64,000 bases of DNA from Cryptomeria japonica (GCF_030272615.1 NC_081406.1:171067361-171131360), one strand, 5' to 3'; counted from the first letter of the stretch, positions 23,062-35,460 are shown. Notes: generated by a model not told the origin, from the sequence alone. Made by a program: numbers and translations.

Positions 23062-23961
23062 ATGGCATCAAGTATGAATCAACTTATGATTCCAATACTT
23101 TTTGGTAAAAATTATGATAATTGGGCTTTTAGAATGAAGTTGACATTTGATTCATGTGTGTTATTAGGAATAGTTAAAAATGGTTATACTGAACCACAAG
23201 ACGAGTATACCTCGAGTCCAGATGATAAGAAAAAGATTGAAGAAAATAGGCAAAAGAATAGAAGGGATTTGCAGATAATTGGACAAGCATTGGATGATTC
23301 AATTGTTGGAAGGATTAAACCAGCCACTACGGCCAAGCAAGCATGGGATATCCTAGAGACGACATATCAAGGTACTAGTAAGGTAAAAATTGCCAAACTA
23401 CAAGCACTTAGAAGAGAATTTGAAAATTTGCAAATGAAAGATTCTGAATTAGTAGAACAATTTACTTATCGCATTACGGATTTGGTTAATCAAATAAGGA
23501 AAAATGGTGATGAGCTAATAGATCAAAAGGTTGTAGAAAAGGTTTTAAGAAGTTTTCCAAAAAAAATTAATGCAATTGTTGTGGTAATTAAGGTATCTAA
23601 GGATTTGACTACATATTCTATAGATGAGTTGGTTGGTTCTTTGAAAAATGATGAAGACAGGTGGAACATGAATGGCAATACCTCATTGGATAATGCATTC
23701 AAAACATAAATGACATTTGGCAGAGGCAAAGGAAGAGGAAGAGGCAGATATAGTTACCAAAGAGAAGAAAGGAAGATTATAGATCCAGGAGGAAGGAGAA
23801 ATCAAAGTTTCAACTCAAAGGGACACAATAACAGTCAAGCATCACAAAGGTATGACAAATCAAGTGTGCAGTGTTATTATTGCAAGAAGTATGGTCATTT
23901 TGCAAATGTATGTCGAAACAAGCAAGCTAATATGAGAAAACAAAATGCTAGTTTTTTTTAG
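23062..23961 (+). pseudogene. gag: element D gag
   Basis: The likely start is the ATG at 23062 (MASSMNQLMIPILFGKNYDN), the usual copia gag opening. The capsid region follows (AWDILETTYQGTSKVK, LRREFENLQMKDSE, VEKVLRSFPKK). A stop at 23707-23709 interrupts a frame that continues with an arginine/glycine-rich segment (GRGKGRGRGRY) and an intact zinc knuckle CYYCKKYGHFANVC. It ends near 23959. Only one base change at the internal stop would be needed to explain the break. Confidence 0.87.
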
Positions 23962-23976
23962 AGTAGTTTAGGGTCT

Positions 23977-25429
23977 TTGTTCATTACATGCCATGTAGCT
24001 AAAGAAATTTCAAGAAATATTTGGTTTCTAGATAGTGGGTGTAGTAATCATATGGCTGGAAATAAGGATTTGTTTGAGAATTTGGATACCTCTATCAAAT
24101 TTGAAATCAAATTAGGTAAAACAACATTGTTGAATTCATGGGCAAAGGTGCAATTAATGTGATAACAAAGCTTGGTAAATAGACTATTCTTGATGTTTAT
24201 TTTGTACCTGGTTTGAAGCATAATCTCATAAGTGTGGGACAACTTATTCAAAAGGGTTATAGAGTTGCTTTTGAAAACAATGTGTGCACTATATTTGATA
24301 TTTCTTCTTGTAACATGGTGATTGTAAAATTAGAAATGACAAACAACATAATGTTCCCTCTTTGTATGAAGAGTGAAATGATGGAGGAGATTGGAGCAAG
24401 TTTCAAGGCATCAAGTCAAGATGAAGCATGAAAATGGCATTTGAGGTATGGTCATCTAAATTTCAAAGGATTATGTTTGTTGCAAAGGAAGAATATGGTA
24501 AGAGGTTTACCCCCTATTGAAGCACCACTGAGTTCATATGAAATTTTTATTTTGGCTAAGCAAGATAGGAAATTTTTTCCAAAAGAAATATCTTATAGAG
24601 CTTGGGAACCTTTAGAAACCATGCATACATATTTATGTGGTTCAATGCAAACACCATAATTGTGGGGGGCATTTATTTTCTAACATTCATTGATGACTTT
24701 AGTAGGAAAACATGGGTTTATTTTCTCAAATACAAATCTAAGAGATTTGGCAAATTCAAGGAGTTCAAGGCTTTGTTTGAGAAACAATGTGGTTTATCCA
24801 TCAAGGTATTGAGATGATATAGAGGAGGAGAGTACAAGTCAAATAGGTTTTTGGATTATTGGAAGTACCATGGGATAAAGAAGCAATTTACTACAAGTTA
24901 CACACCTCAACAAAATGGTGTTGCAGAAAGAAAGAATCGAACAATAATGGAGATGGCAAGGAGCATGTTGAAAGGCAAGAATCTACCTAATGAGTATTGG
25001 GTTGAAGCAAACAAGATTCCACAACAAGCATGGAGTGGTAAGCATCACAGTGTTTCTCATTTTAAAATATTTGGTTGTATTGCATATGCACATGTACCTA
25101 AGGAAACAAGGAATAAATTGGATGATAAGAGTGAAAAGTGTATTTTTATTGGCTATGCTAAACATTCTAAGGCATATAAGTTGTTTAATCCTATAACTAA
25201 GAAATTCGTTGTAAGTAGAGATGTTGTCTTCAAAGAAGAAGAATCTTGGGATGGAAGTATAGACAAGACAATTTCAAGTGTTGTAGTAATGGCATATGAT
25301 GAACAAGAAGGAAAAGGTCAAGAAGGCCAAGAAGATCAATCAAATGAACAAGAAGACACTCCATTAAGAGGCCCACAAGGAGATAACTCACAAAGGAAAG
25401 TTGAGCAAGGAGAAGTGTCAAGTCCATGA
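23977..25429 (+). pseudogene. pol: element D protease and integrase (decayed)
   Basis: The protease site reads WFLDSGCSNHMAG (24021-24060). The GAG-pre-integrase part includes RYGHLNFKGLCLL. In integrase I see FIDDFSRKTWVYF, NGVAERKNRT and FKIFGCIAYAHVP with KCIFIGY downstream. A run of frames with stops or shifts at about 24160, 24431, 24658, 24815 and 25429 breaks the polyprotein, and the second catalytic Asp region (near 24830) is damaged. The highly acidic glutamine/glutamate linker at about 25290-25420 is typical between integrase and reverse transcriptase in this group. Confidence 0.85.
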
Positions 25430-25462
25430 GTAAGTAATGACTCAAATCCTACACTTGCATCA

Positions 25463-26140
25463 TTGAGACTAATTCTTAAAAGAAAGAAAACTATAAGTTT
25501 TCAAGAAATTTATGATCATGGAGATAGGATATATTTGCAATCAAATTTAGCTTTATTTTCTCAAGATCCAATATATTTTGAAGATGCGATTGAGGAAGAA
25601 CATTCGATTAGTGCAATGAATGATGAAATGGAATCTATTGACAAAAATGATACATGGGAAATAATTGATTTGCCTAAGAACAAAGAATGCATGGGTGTGA
25701 AATGGGTTTATAAAACTAAGTATAACGCAAATGGAGAAATTGACAAACATAAAGCAAGGTTAGTAGCTAAGGGGCTTGCACAATAATATGGGGTTGATTA
25801 TAATGAAACATTTGCACCTGTAGCAAGACTTGATACAAATTGGATGGTAGTAGCTATTGCAGCTCAAAATGATTGGTAGGTTTATCAAATGGATGTCAAA
25901 TCAACTTTCCTAAATGGTTATCTAGAAGAAGAAGTCTATGTGTAGTAGCCACCAAGATATGAGGTAAAAGGATTTGAAGACAAGGTTTACAGGTTGAAGA
26001 AAGCACTCTATGGATTAAAGGAAGCACCAAGAGCATGGTATATCAAGATTGATTCGTACATGTTCAAGAATGGATTTAGTAGAAGTACTAGTGAGCCTAC
26101 ATTATACATCAAAGTCAATGGAAGCACTACCCTCACTTTA
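25463..26140 (+). pseudogene. pol: element D reverse transcriptase, truncated
   Basis: Readable motifs are MNDEMESIDKNDTWEI, MGVKWVYKTK, HKARLVAKGLAQ, NETFAPVARLD, YQMDVKSTFLNGYLEEEVYV and [13 protein letters not shown]. In-frame stops lie at about 25783, 25877 and 25942-25950. The sequence stops matching after SEPTLYIK, before the catalytic YVDD loop, so the enzyme is incomplete at its 3' end. Confidence 0.85.
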
Positions 26141-26180
26141 AATCAAGATAAGCTAAGGGGCATGGAAGGTATTTTGTGAA

Positions 26181-27434
26181 AACTTATGTATTTTGAATCA
26201 AGAATGCTACAATCTAGCTTGATAAATCCATTTTGGGCTCTTCCATGAGGTGCAATGGTCAAGGAATTTAGATCAACAATTAGATGTTTAAATTTGATGA
26301 TGACCTCGATCATAATTCTAGATTTCTTATTTACTTGTATATCCATCTTGACTTATGTTTCTCTTGATATCATATATTATGGCCTTATTTGATCTTTTAA
26401 TAATTTTTTTCAAAAAATTATTTCAGAAAAATCAATTTAAATAATTAAATAGATTCAACTTGCTTAATGCCTTAATTTTCTATTTGTTAAACTATCCCTT
26501 TGATTTACATACTAATACTCATAGCAACTAGAATATAAATATAGCAATGAAGAAATTTTGAAAGAAATATTCAATATATTAAAATCTCAACAACAAAAAA
26601 AAATATTTAATTATTATGTAGAAAGAGTACATCAATATGCTTGTAGAGTATATATGGATACATAAAATTAGAGTGAAAATTTAGAAAAATAAAGTTATTG
26701 ATGTTGTGATGAAGCCAATTTAAATTTGATTAGCAAAAGCTTCATTATTTTACTAAAACTTCTTATTAGATTACTAGAAAAACATTAAAGATTTAAATCA
26801 GACTATATTAATTTAATTCAAACATTAAAAAAATTAATAGATAAATTCAATTAAACAAAATGCTTTGTTAAAAAATAAATAAATATACAATAAACAATAT
26901 CAACCTAATTATCATAAAATTATTTTTAAAAAAACATAAAATCAATACTAAAATTTGTTTGATATATCCAATAAAAATATACGTTTTTCAAATTCCAAAC
27001 AACTTCTAAATAAAAAGATTATTAACAAATAAACAAGCACCCCTAACAAATTGTATCCTAATACTTTTATCTTTATGTAAGAAAGAAACATTCAATATTT
27101 CATATCTGTATTGAATTAAAAAGAATTTAAAAAACAAAAACTTGGTTTAATAACTTTTTAAACAACTACAATATTTGCAACCTGCTATCCAGAAAAGAAA
27201 AGCTGTTGACAAACTTTGAAGTAAGCAATCTGTTTCAAAACCTCTGCAATTCTTCCTCTTATGCCCGCCGCTACTCTTGCTTTCTTTCGTGGAAAGTCTT
27301 GGTCAAATAAATTTTTAGCAGACCACAAGGTCATGAAACTCTGAAGGCCTCACACTTTGCTACCAGAACAAATTACTCAACCATGGATCCATCCACTTTG
27401 GACGTTCCTACAAATCGTATTGTTTGCAAAACAT
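26181..27434. other. AT-rich intergenic sequence 3' of the TNL gene
   Basis: Strongly AT-rich with many A and T runs. No gene or clear element seen. The stretch nearest 27434 would contain the 3' UTR of the TNL gene. Confidence 0.5.
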
Positions 27435-30400
27435 TCAGTCATAAAAATAATAGGAAAAACTCTGAATTTTGACTGAATTCGCTGGTTCTAAGCCTTCTAT
27501 TTTCTCAACTTCGGGGCAATTCCACATTTTAAATCTCTTCAGCGAAGTCAAATCAGCAAAGCTTGGGAGTTCTTCCATCTGCCGACAGCCAAATATTTCC
27601 AGTGTCTCAAGGTTTATGAGACTACTAATACACATGACAGTCGTCAGGAAATCGCAATTGATTATTTTTAAATTTTTGAGCGACAGGGGTAGCCTCTTAG
27701 GTAGTGAAGATAGTATATTACAGCTTGAGAAATGCAGATCCGTCAGGTGCCTCAGCTGACTGAAAGAATCAGGCAACATGCTCAACTGCTTACAATTATA
27801 AAAAGATATATTCCTCAAGCTTTTTAAATTGCCAAAATCATCAGGTAGTGAAGATAGCATTTCACAGCTTGATAAATCTAGATTTTTCAGGCGTATCAAC
27901 TGACTGAATGAATCAGGCAACATGCTCAACTGCTTGCAACACCATAGATTTATATTCCTCAAGCTTATTAAATTGCCAAAACCAGCAGGTAGTGACGATA
28001 GTAGGGGAGAGTATAGCCGCAAATACTCCAGTGATCGGAGGCCACAAAACTCTTCTGATAAACTGCTACCATGAAAGTCAATGTCAAGCCTTTTCAGACG
28101 CTGAAGACGTCCTATTGAGCTTGGAAGCCTTTGCAATTTTGAGCAACCACTTAAAATAAGCTCTCTCAATTCCAAAGGAGGCTGCAGGGAACGTTGTTAT
28201 ATTCAGTTCAATTCAAAAGAGCATGAACTATAAATAAAATTTGAAATAATCTTCTTGAACCACGAAAGCTAAATACTTACATCTGCAATGTTCTGCCACA
28301 ATTCTTCCAACTCATTAGCTGCATGAAGCTCTAAAACACTTAGATTTTTTAATGTAAGCCATGATGGAATATTTCGTAGCTGGAAACCTTCCCAGCGAAG
28401 CCACACCAAGTCTTGCGATAATGATGCAAATTCTTCCGTAAACTCATTTCCTCTCACGAAAAGAATTTGTAATTTATTTGAGAATCGAAGACGCTTAGAT
28501 CGTCTGCTTGAGAATCCGATAGACTGATGTGTGTACCTTTTGAACGCCACAAAACTTTCTGCAGGTTGCATCCCTCGAATCGGATTTCTATCCTGAATAA
28601 AAAAATCAGACATACAGAGTGTTCCAATCATACTAACTGAAAGCAGACGCAGACGGAAAGACGAACTAAATTTTAACACATAAATTCATTTTATGATTGA
28701 AGGAAACAGGGCAATGTAAGAATTTTGTCGTCTATTCATCTAATCGTTTGAAGCCAATATTAATCTCACCGTGGAATGTTTCATATTATCAATCTGACAT
28801 GGAGACCAAAGACGATGCGGCCATTGTCTATTTGCAATCTCTCTTCCCAAATCCCTAAGGTGATCATGCATCTTTATTCTTTGTTCCCCATCAATCAGTT
28901 CCTCATCGACCAGCTCCACAAGACCATTGTTCACTAATGTTTGTAAGCCATACAAACCATTCCAACCCGATCCATCCCACACTGCTATAGCTGTGTGTTT
29001 CTTTTCTCCAATAAGAAAACAAGCTACATCCAAGAACATATCTCTCTCTTCTTCATTGAGGGCATCATAGCTAACTTGTAGCCTTTGTTTGATGTCACCA
29101 GGCAATATTCTAGAGATTTTACGTAATTGGGATTTCCAATAATCCTTGGACCTGCCATATAACTGTGCCCCCAATACCTTCAGTGACAGAGGCGAACCAT
29201 AACAAGCCCTTACAAACTCTTCAACCAGAGTTTCAAATTCAGCAGGTGGAGAAAGTTGCAAGAAAGCGTGCCCGCAGAATAGCTCCTTGGCATGTGGCAT
29301 GCTAAGTCCTGGCATTTTAAAAATGCAGGAGAGGCCCCATGATATGAGGACACCCAATTCCCTGGTTGTTACAATAACGACACTTTGGAATCCAAGGTTG
29401 TCTTTATTTGGCAACAAAGCATTCAGCTGGTCGATATGATCCACGTCATCCAAGACAATGAGTGCCCGATGAGAGCTCAAACGATTTGCAAGAATGACCT
29501 TGCCTTCATCTACATGGTCGAATGGCGAATGATGGACACCGAGGTCAGCCAGAAGCTTCTTCTGCTTGCCAGGCAGAGCGCTTCTGGATGCTGCCTCTCG
29601 CACATCGAAAACAAAGCTGTATCTTTCAAAGGAGGAAAAGTTCCTTTCGAAGAGCTCTTTCGCTAATGTGGTTTTACCACTACCTCCCATGCCCACGATC
29701 CCCGTGATTTTTACTTTCTCTTCTTCTGCAACTGATTCAAAGCCTTGTACCAGCTCATCCAGTCCAACAAATGGATTTTTTTTTGTTAATTCAAATACAC
29801 TATGCAAAATATTGTTCACAGCTGTGACCCCATCCCTAAAAAAAGATCAAAACAGAACACAATATACTGCTTAAATATTTATCATTAAAATGAAATCACT
29901 GGGTGACATTAACACTTGACTATTGAAGAAATAGAGAAAATAATACATACTCGTTACTGTTGATCTGGTCGCCGGATAGGCATGAAATGTCGTAGAGTGC
30001 ACTTTTCCATTCATCAAGCTTTTCGGGTGTATAGCTGCCCTTCTTTTCATGCTCTGCAAACGCAGGGGCATATTTTCCTTTTCCTTGGCGAATACATCTG
30101 AGATCAAATGGATCAACATGATAAAAAATAGGAATTATACTTTTACCAGTTTTGAGCATGAGAAATAGCTCGGCCAAGCAACGTGGGGATGGGGCATAGT
30201 TGGGAGAAAAAATGGCAATGCGAAGGGTAGCACTAGCTATGGCGTGTTGTGCTTCTGGTGGAATCCAATAACCAGCCTCAAGGGTGGCTTCCATATCTAG
30301 AAAAACTTTTAATCCCATGGAACGAAGTTTATCGTAGATGGTAGTGGCTAATGTGTGTTTCGCATCACATCCACGATTATTGATGAAAATGTCGTAGGGC

Positions 30401-30477
30401 TCGGTAAATTTAGGTGCAGAATAAGGTACTATCTGATCAAAAGCGTGATTTTGGTCGGCTGTCGAAGAGGAAGCCAT
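27435..30477 (-). CDS. TIR-NB-ARC-LRR (TNL) immune receptor, four exons, intact
   Basis: Predicted coding exons on the minus strand are 30477-29951, 29835-28770, 28592-28281 and 28181-27435. All junctions are GT/AG and in phase, giving 883 residues with no internal stop. TIR (about 28-160): YDIFINNRGCDAK, IAIFSPNY and CLAEL, whose Glu is in the NADase catalytic position. NB-ARC (about 195-500): P-loop GMGGSGKTT (224-232), kinase-2 LIVLDDVD, VIVTTRE, a GLPL-like YGSPLSLKVLG, and MHD (KMHDHLRDLG). LRRs fill exons 3 and 4 and include the repeated LSMLPDSFSQL and LSSLPxxFGNL units. TNLs are cytoplasmic or nuclear receptors that detect pathogen effectors; ligand binding assembles TIRs that cleave NAD+. 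The start is the first ATG of the TIR exon. The LRR domain is short, there is no recognisable C-terminal extension, and the neighbours are all transposons. Expression cannot be judged from the sequence. Confidence 0.93.
27696..28020 (-). repeat. 144-bp in-frame tandem repeat in the LRR exon
   Basis: Sequence at about 27696-27839 recurs at about 27840-27983 with a partial third unit, offset exactly 144 bp (for example AATCAGGCAACATGCTCAAC at 27767 and 27911). The unit encodes 48 residues, two LRRs. Substitutions between units cluster in the variable positions. Confidence 0.85.
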
Positions 30478-31024
30478 TCCCAGGGAAATAAAACTGAACT
30501 ACCTATATGAAGAGATGAATAAAGAGGAGCCTCGATTCAGAAGAAAATAAGGGTTGCAAAAACAAATCACAAAACTTTGAGAACACGTATTGGGCAGAGT
30601 TAAACAGCAGGCATTCAGTACGAAACCGCGTGAAAGTGCAGCGTGATACAAGGGAACTTATCAGTGGAGGACATGACAGCTATAATTATGAAGACAAGGA
30701 AATCAAGAAGAAAGACCTTTTCAGTCGGTAGCGTGAAGTTCACGCGAAGAATGACAACGACAATCATAAAAGCAGATGGAATCTTTTCTTATCTTTTTTG
30801 AAAGTGGCTTTCGAAGTGTGTTTAGCGTGGCGAACAATGACAACAATAATCATAAAAGCAGATGGAATCATTTCTTATTTTTTGAAGATGAAATTTGTTG
30901 GCTTATTATGGGAAATCTATATGTAAATGAGTCAAGGATGATGTATGTTAGTGTAATGATTGTGGTAAGGTTATTAGAAAGCTTTCATAAATATTCTAGA
31001 ATGTCTATTTTTTTCCTACACATA
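30478..31024. promoter_or_regulatory. upstream region of the TNL gene with an 86-bp offset duplication
   Basis: This stretch would contain the promoter and 5' UTR of the TNL gene. About 30 bases around CATAAAAGCAGATGGAATC occur at 30751-30785 and again at 30837-30871. No convincing TATA box could be picked. The open stretch at 30776-31042 spans the duplication and has no family features. Confidence 0.45.
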
Positions 31025-31947
31025 GAAGAAAGGAGTCATTAGTGGTAATTTCAATCATTTTAAGCTCTTAAATGGTTCATCTAATTTTGATGATTTTTTT
31101 TTTTTGGTTCTCTTTGTATGCAACTTAATTGCTTACAGCTATTGTTTTGGCTTGTGGGTAGTAATGATGCACGATGTCGAATTCATTATGTGCACAAAGG
31201 TAAAAAAGTACACATTTCAAAGTGTGGTCCAATACATGATCACCTTTGCGCCAATAGTAAACAACTCAAAATAGCCAGTAGTAGTGGACAAATGCCCCAT
31301 TAATGAGATAGGGGAAGAGCACCAATAGCCGTCATAGCTAACTTCGCGCACCCACAGATCCTAAACGATGCATCGGATTTTGATTTTTTTTTAGTTGTCT
31401 TCATATGCGACTTAATTGCTTATAGCTATTGATCTGGCTTCTGGGTAGTAACGATGCACGTTGTGGAATCACTTATGCGCACAAAGGTCAATAAGTACAT
31501 ATTTCAAAGTGTCGCCCGATAACTAACTAAAGATGTTCCAGTAATCGTCCACTCAAAATCGCCAATACTTGTGGACAAGTGTCCCAATAGTTTTGCACAA
31601 ATGTTCAATAGTGGTGCACAAATGGGCCAATTATGAACAAAAATTTACAAAAAATGATCGGCTATTGGTACAAAATAAATTTATTAATGGTGTTTTCACT
31701 ATGATGACTATTGGTTTTTCACTATGACAATAAGTGTGCGGCTATTGGAACTATGACGGCTATTGGTACGCTTCCCCTAATTATGGTAAAAAATGGTAAA
31801 AAATGCACCACTATTTGTACATTTGATATTTATTAATGGACCTTCCATTACCATTTTTTTGGCTCCTACTATGTCTAGTAATAGGAGGCGAGGTTAACAA
31901 AAAGATGGAAGTTATTGGTCCTATTACGACTATTGGCTTCTTTCCCT
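31025..31947. mobile_element. older MITE-like element split by a related MITE
   Basis: The outer element runs 31025-31310 and 31778-31947 (about 455 bp without the insert). Its ends are diverged terminal inverted repeats: GAAAGGAGTCATTAGTGGTA on the left, and on the right TACGACTATTGGCTTCTTTC, the inverse of a closely similar sequence. A TA lies on each side. Its left half is similar to the left half of the inner element (CAACTTAATTGCTTACAGCT versus CGACTTAATTGCTTATAGCT). Confidence 0.6.
31311..31777. mobile_element. MITE with 27-bp terminal inverted repeats and TA target site
   Basis: 467 bp. The left end GGGGAAGAGCACCAATAGCC and the inverse of the right end GGGGAAGCGTACCAATAGCC match with two differences, and the match continues through GTCATAG. 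TA flanks both ends (31309-31310 and 31778-31779), as for Tc1/mariner-type elements. It has no coding capacity and must have been moved by a transposase encoded elsewhere. Confidence 0.7.
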
Positions 31948-34049
31948 TAGTCTTTGATTTTTTTTACACAAGTGAAGGCATGTCTTTAATTACAACAACA
32001 TGACACTCAAATTAACATAAACATGTATTAAATCAACTCATAATGTATATTAAAATAGTTAACTTAAACTTATATTTAAATATTGATTTTAAAAGTTTTA
32101 GGATTCAAATATATGAATGTGAAAGGTTTATTCTTAAACATCATTATTCTAATAGACAAACCTAAATTTCAGTCAATAAATATAAGACAACTATTTATGA
32201 ATTTGGTATAACTTAAGTGTAAAATGCATATTTGACTATTTTATAATTGAAACATTGATATTTTTTAAAATAAAATAATATAAAAACAACTTAAAATTTG
32301 ATCTAAAACAATTAATTTAAAAAATTAAAAAATAAAATAAAATTATATAAATCAATAATAATGAAATTAAATTATTATAACTCACATTCAAAAGGTATAC
32401 TACCTAGAAATTAAAATAAATGGGAAAACATAAGAGACTTCACAATTTTATACGAACTCATCCACGCTCAAGAAATTGGGTTTGCACTCATGCAACGAAA
32501 CTCAAGCAAGAGATAAAAAGTTTCAAACTCTTCAAAACTATTAACACATGTTAAATATTCAATAAAGTTATAAATGTTAAATATTTAATAAAGTTATAAA
32601 TCTCATGTAAAATTGTGAAGTGTATTATGTTTCTCAGTTTAGTTTGACTTAGAAGTAATTTTTTTTAATTTGATTTTATTGTTGTTATATTTAGATTTTA
32701 TTATTATTGATTTTTATAATTTTATTTTGGTTTTTAGATTTTTTATTTTTATTTTTTATTTAAACTTGTAGGTATATATTTAATCTAAATCATTTTCATA
32801 TTATTTTATTTGAAAACATCATATGTTGCAATGGTCTAATGGTAAAAGTTAAATTTGCATTCAACTTACATCAAAGTGATTGTATATGGTGAAATTGGAA
32901 GACTAAGATATTGTAAAAGTACACAAGCTTCAACCACATAAAAACTCTAGTTCTACAATGAAATCCACCATACACCAATAAAGAACTTAAAAATATGCAA
33001 ACAACAAATATGAAATTATACCTTCACATGCTTAGTAGGATTTTGATCTCCATTGTTCTTCTATCTTCACTCATCTTGCTTTGATATGTTGGCTCTTAGA
33101 TTTTGCATTGTGCACAAGAGCTCAACAAAGAACAGATTGTAGTTGTTTAGTTCGATAAAGTGTAGACACTTGATTGCTATTCATTAGGGGTTGATAAGGA
33201 GAAAATGATCCTCTTTTATAGAGAGTACCCTAGAAATGGAGGGATAGGATTAAGAGGTGGAAGGATAAATGGTCAGCTAGCATCAAGGGGTTGGTATAAC
33301 CAATAATAATATATCAGGCAGGTGGTTATAGGTGAATTAAGAGATGAATGACAAGTGTCATGGAGGGAAAAATGTAATGATTTAATTAAATAAATAAAGA
33401 TTTAATAAATTAATAGAAGAGGTGGGGCCAATACTTGGAATGAGAGGGATAGGGTCATATAGCGCTATACCCATGCAAAGGAGACCATCCAGACTGCAAG
33501 GGTTGCCCAATAGGGGGATACAACTACAGTCTATGCATTTTGTTTGAGAGCAAGAGTCGAGATCAGCTACTAGAGGAGTCTCTATGAGGTAATGTTTCCA
33601 CCTCACATGAGGGTGAAGATCTTTAGACAGTCTTCCCAGACCGCACACAAGAGATAAAGTCAAAGAGCATCAAGTGGTGGGGTCATGGGACCACTGCCAC
33701 TAGCAAGGTCGGTAGTGATAGTTCATATGGTATATTTGTTTGTCCTATCCCCTAATGTCGTGTTGAACCTTTCTAGGGTTTTGTGTCATACTTATGTTTC
33801 ATGTTCCCCAATCTTTTATTTGACCAATGTGAACTTTCTTGTGTTGTAGAATGTATTTTTTAATATTTATTTTACTAGTTACCCAAAATCGACATGTTTT
33901 GGTGTGTTGAGGCCTCATTGGTTTTTATTTTATTTTTATTTTATTTTTTCTCCAATTTCTTCTATATATCAATTTTGGTCTTTTGTGGAGATCAGGAAGA
34001 ATACTCTCTGAAAGCCATGGACTCTTCGGGATGTAATCTTGGGTTCACC
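31948..34049. other. AT-rich intergenic sequence
   Basis: Very AT-rich, especially 32030-32820. On the minus strand a TATA-like CTATAAAAGAGG lies at about 33212-33223 followed by transcribed-leader-like sequence, which could be part of an old LTR, but no matching partner was found. The open stretch at 33382-33663 shows no family features. Confidence 0.4.
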
Positions 34050-35460
34050 TTGCATCCATGCCTCCAATACCTCATCATTGTCTATACTACCGATTTCACT
34101 TTCTAGCTCTAATTCTTCTTCAATGTTCATATTTTCTTCTTCTTTTCCATCCATAAGACTAAAATGGTATAGAGGAACTCTTTACATCTTCACCAATTTG
34201 CTCTTGTGCAATTTCTTCAACATAAGTTGTATCTTCTAGGTGAGCCAAGGGAATTTTGACAATCTAGTTATCATCAACAAATAACATTTCTTCTTTCTAG
34301 GAATCCAAATACCATTTGCATTTATAAACCACCTAATGCCTAGTAGAGCCCAAAATGTATTAAAAGGTTCAATATTTGAACTACTTCAAAATCAACACAT
34401 GTCTTTATGCCTTTAATGTTTACTTCCACATTTTTCTAGGTTCTTAATGCATTCATCCCTGAACCATCTACTAAACAAATATTCACAGGTGTTTTGATCT
34501 ATTTAGGTCTGCTAAGTTTCTCTCATGTAGTAGAAGGTATTATAATCATGTATACATCAAGATAAAACCTTGCATATTTAACCTTATGATCATTGAGTTG
34601 GACATTAATCAACAAAGGGCCATTCTTCAAATTTTAGTCTTCTAATAGGTGGTTTAATTATAGCTTCTTGTTCCAATATTTTCCTAATTGTTTCAACTTA
34701 ATGACTTGGTCATTATTTCTAGCCATGGTTAACAAATCCTTTAAAATCGAGACATCTTGTTCTGAAAAATAGGCTACTTCCTCCTACAATTATTGCTTAA
34801 TTAATTTCTTACCTTCTTCTATTGTTTAATAATATTGCCTCTTGTCTATTTGGAACAGTCCCAAGGTTTCTTCCTCTTCTTCTTCATCTAGACTATACTA
34901 GTCCCTAAATACTTCTTCTACCACAAATTTCTTCTTTCTCTTCCTAGTATTTCTACCTTGTCTAATGAGTACATTTGTTTTCTTCTTGCTTATATTCTTC
35001 GTTTTCTTCTTCTTTTTTATTAGTTTTTACCTAGAGTTTTCCTTCTATGAGGTGTTTGAAGTCCACACATACATTCTAAGACAACTTATAATCCCTTAAG
35101 TGGGTACCCTCCAGATCACCTTTTGTCCTCATTGTAGTGCATCACTCTAGAAAGGTTTGTCAGTATTAAAATAAAAGTCCTTACTCATTTCACATTAAAC
35201 ATAGTATGTTCTTCTCCTCCAAAAAATGTATATTTCAACCTTATCTTAGCCTAACACTCTGATGCATAGTGGCTTATTTTACCACAATTGAAGCAAGTAG
35301 CATCATTTCTTCTTCTATTTCATTGGCATATACCTACACCTCCAAGCTAAAATTAGAGTTTATATTATCGTCCCAATATCCTTGATTGTTCTAAACTACA
35401 CAAGCATTCCATTTATCCTAAACCCAAAATAAAAAAGGTCTAATCCCAATAATAAAAAGT
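34050..35460 (-). pseudogene. decayed Ty3/gypsy gag-protease
   Basis: The minus strand gives an intact zinc knuckle CFNCGKISHYASEC (about 35275-35316), then a second knuckle region in which the cysteines are lost. A lysine/arginine-rich stretch follows, then protease-like sequence: PLLINVQLNDHKVKYARFYLD, ICLVDGSGMNALRT, NVEVNIKGIKTCVDFEV. This resembles the plant gypsy retropepsin and its downstream region. Several in-frame stops are present. A second copy of the knuckle region lies at 41650-42110. Confidence 0.65.

Larger units (their letters stand above)
22530..26160 (+). mobile_element. Ty1/copia LTR retrotransposon D, 3'-truncated
   Basis: The end of a 5' LTR, a degenerate PBS, gag, protease, integrase and the first part of reverse transcriptase lie in copia order. 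Homology stops at about 26135-26160, just before the YVDD active-site region; RNase H and the 3' LTR are missing. Frequent stops show that it is old. Its gag and reverse transcriptase differ clearly from those of A, B and E, so it is a separate lineage. Confidence 0.88.

Noticed and set aside
27469-28159. Plus-strand frames opposite the LRR exon
   Set aside because: Shadows of the LRR-coding strand; their repeats mirror the 144-bp LRR duplication.
28603-28679. Start of TNL exon 3 at 28679, the longest open frame
   Set aside because: No acceptor in the correct phase fits there. The CAG at 28593-28595 after a T-rich run gives an in-phase exon starting at 28592.
29385-29874. Plus-strand frames opposite the NB-ARC exon
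   Set aside because: Antisense shadows of the TNL gene; the minus strand has all NB-ARC motifs and in-phase exons.
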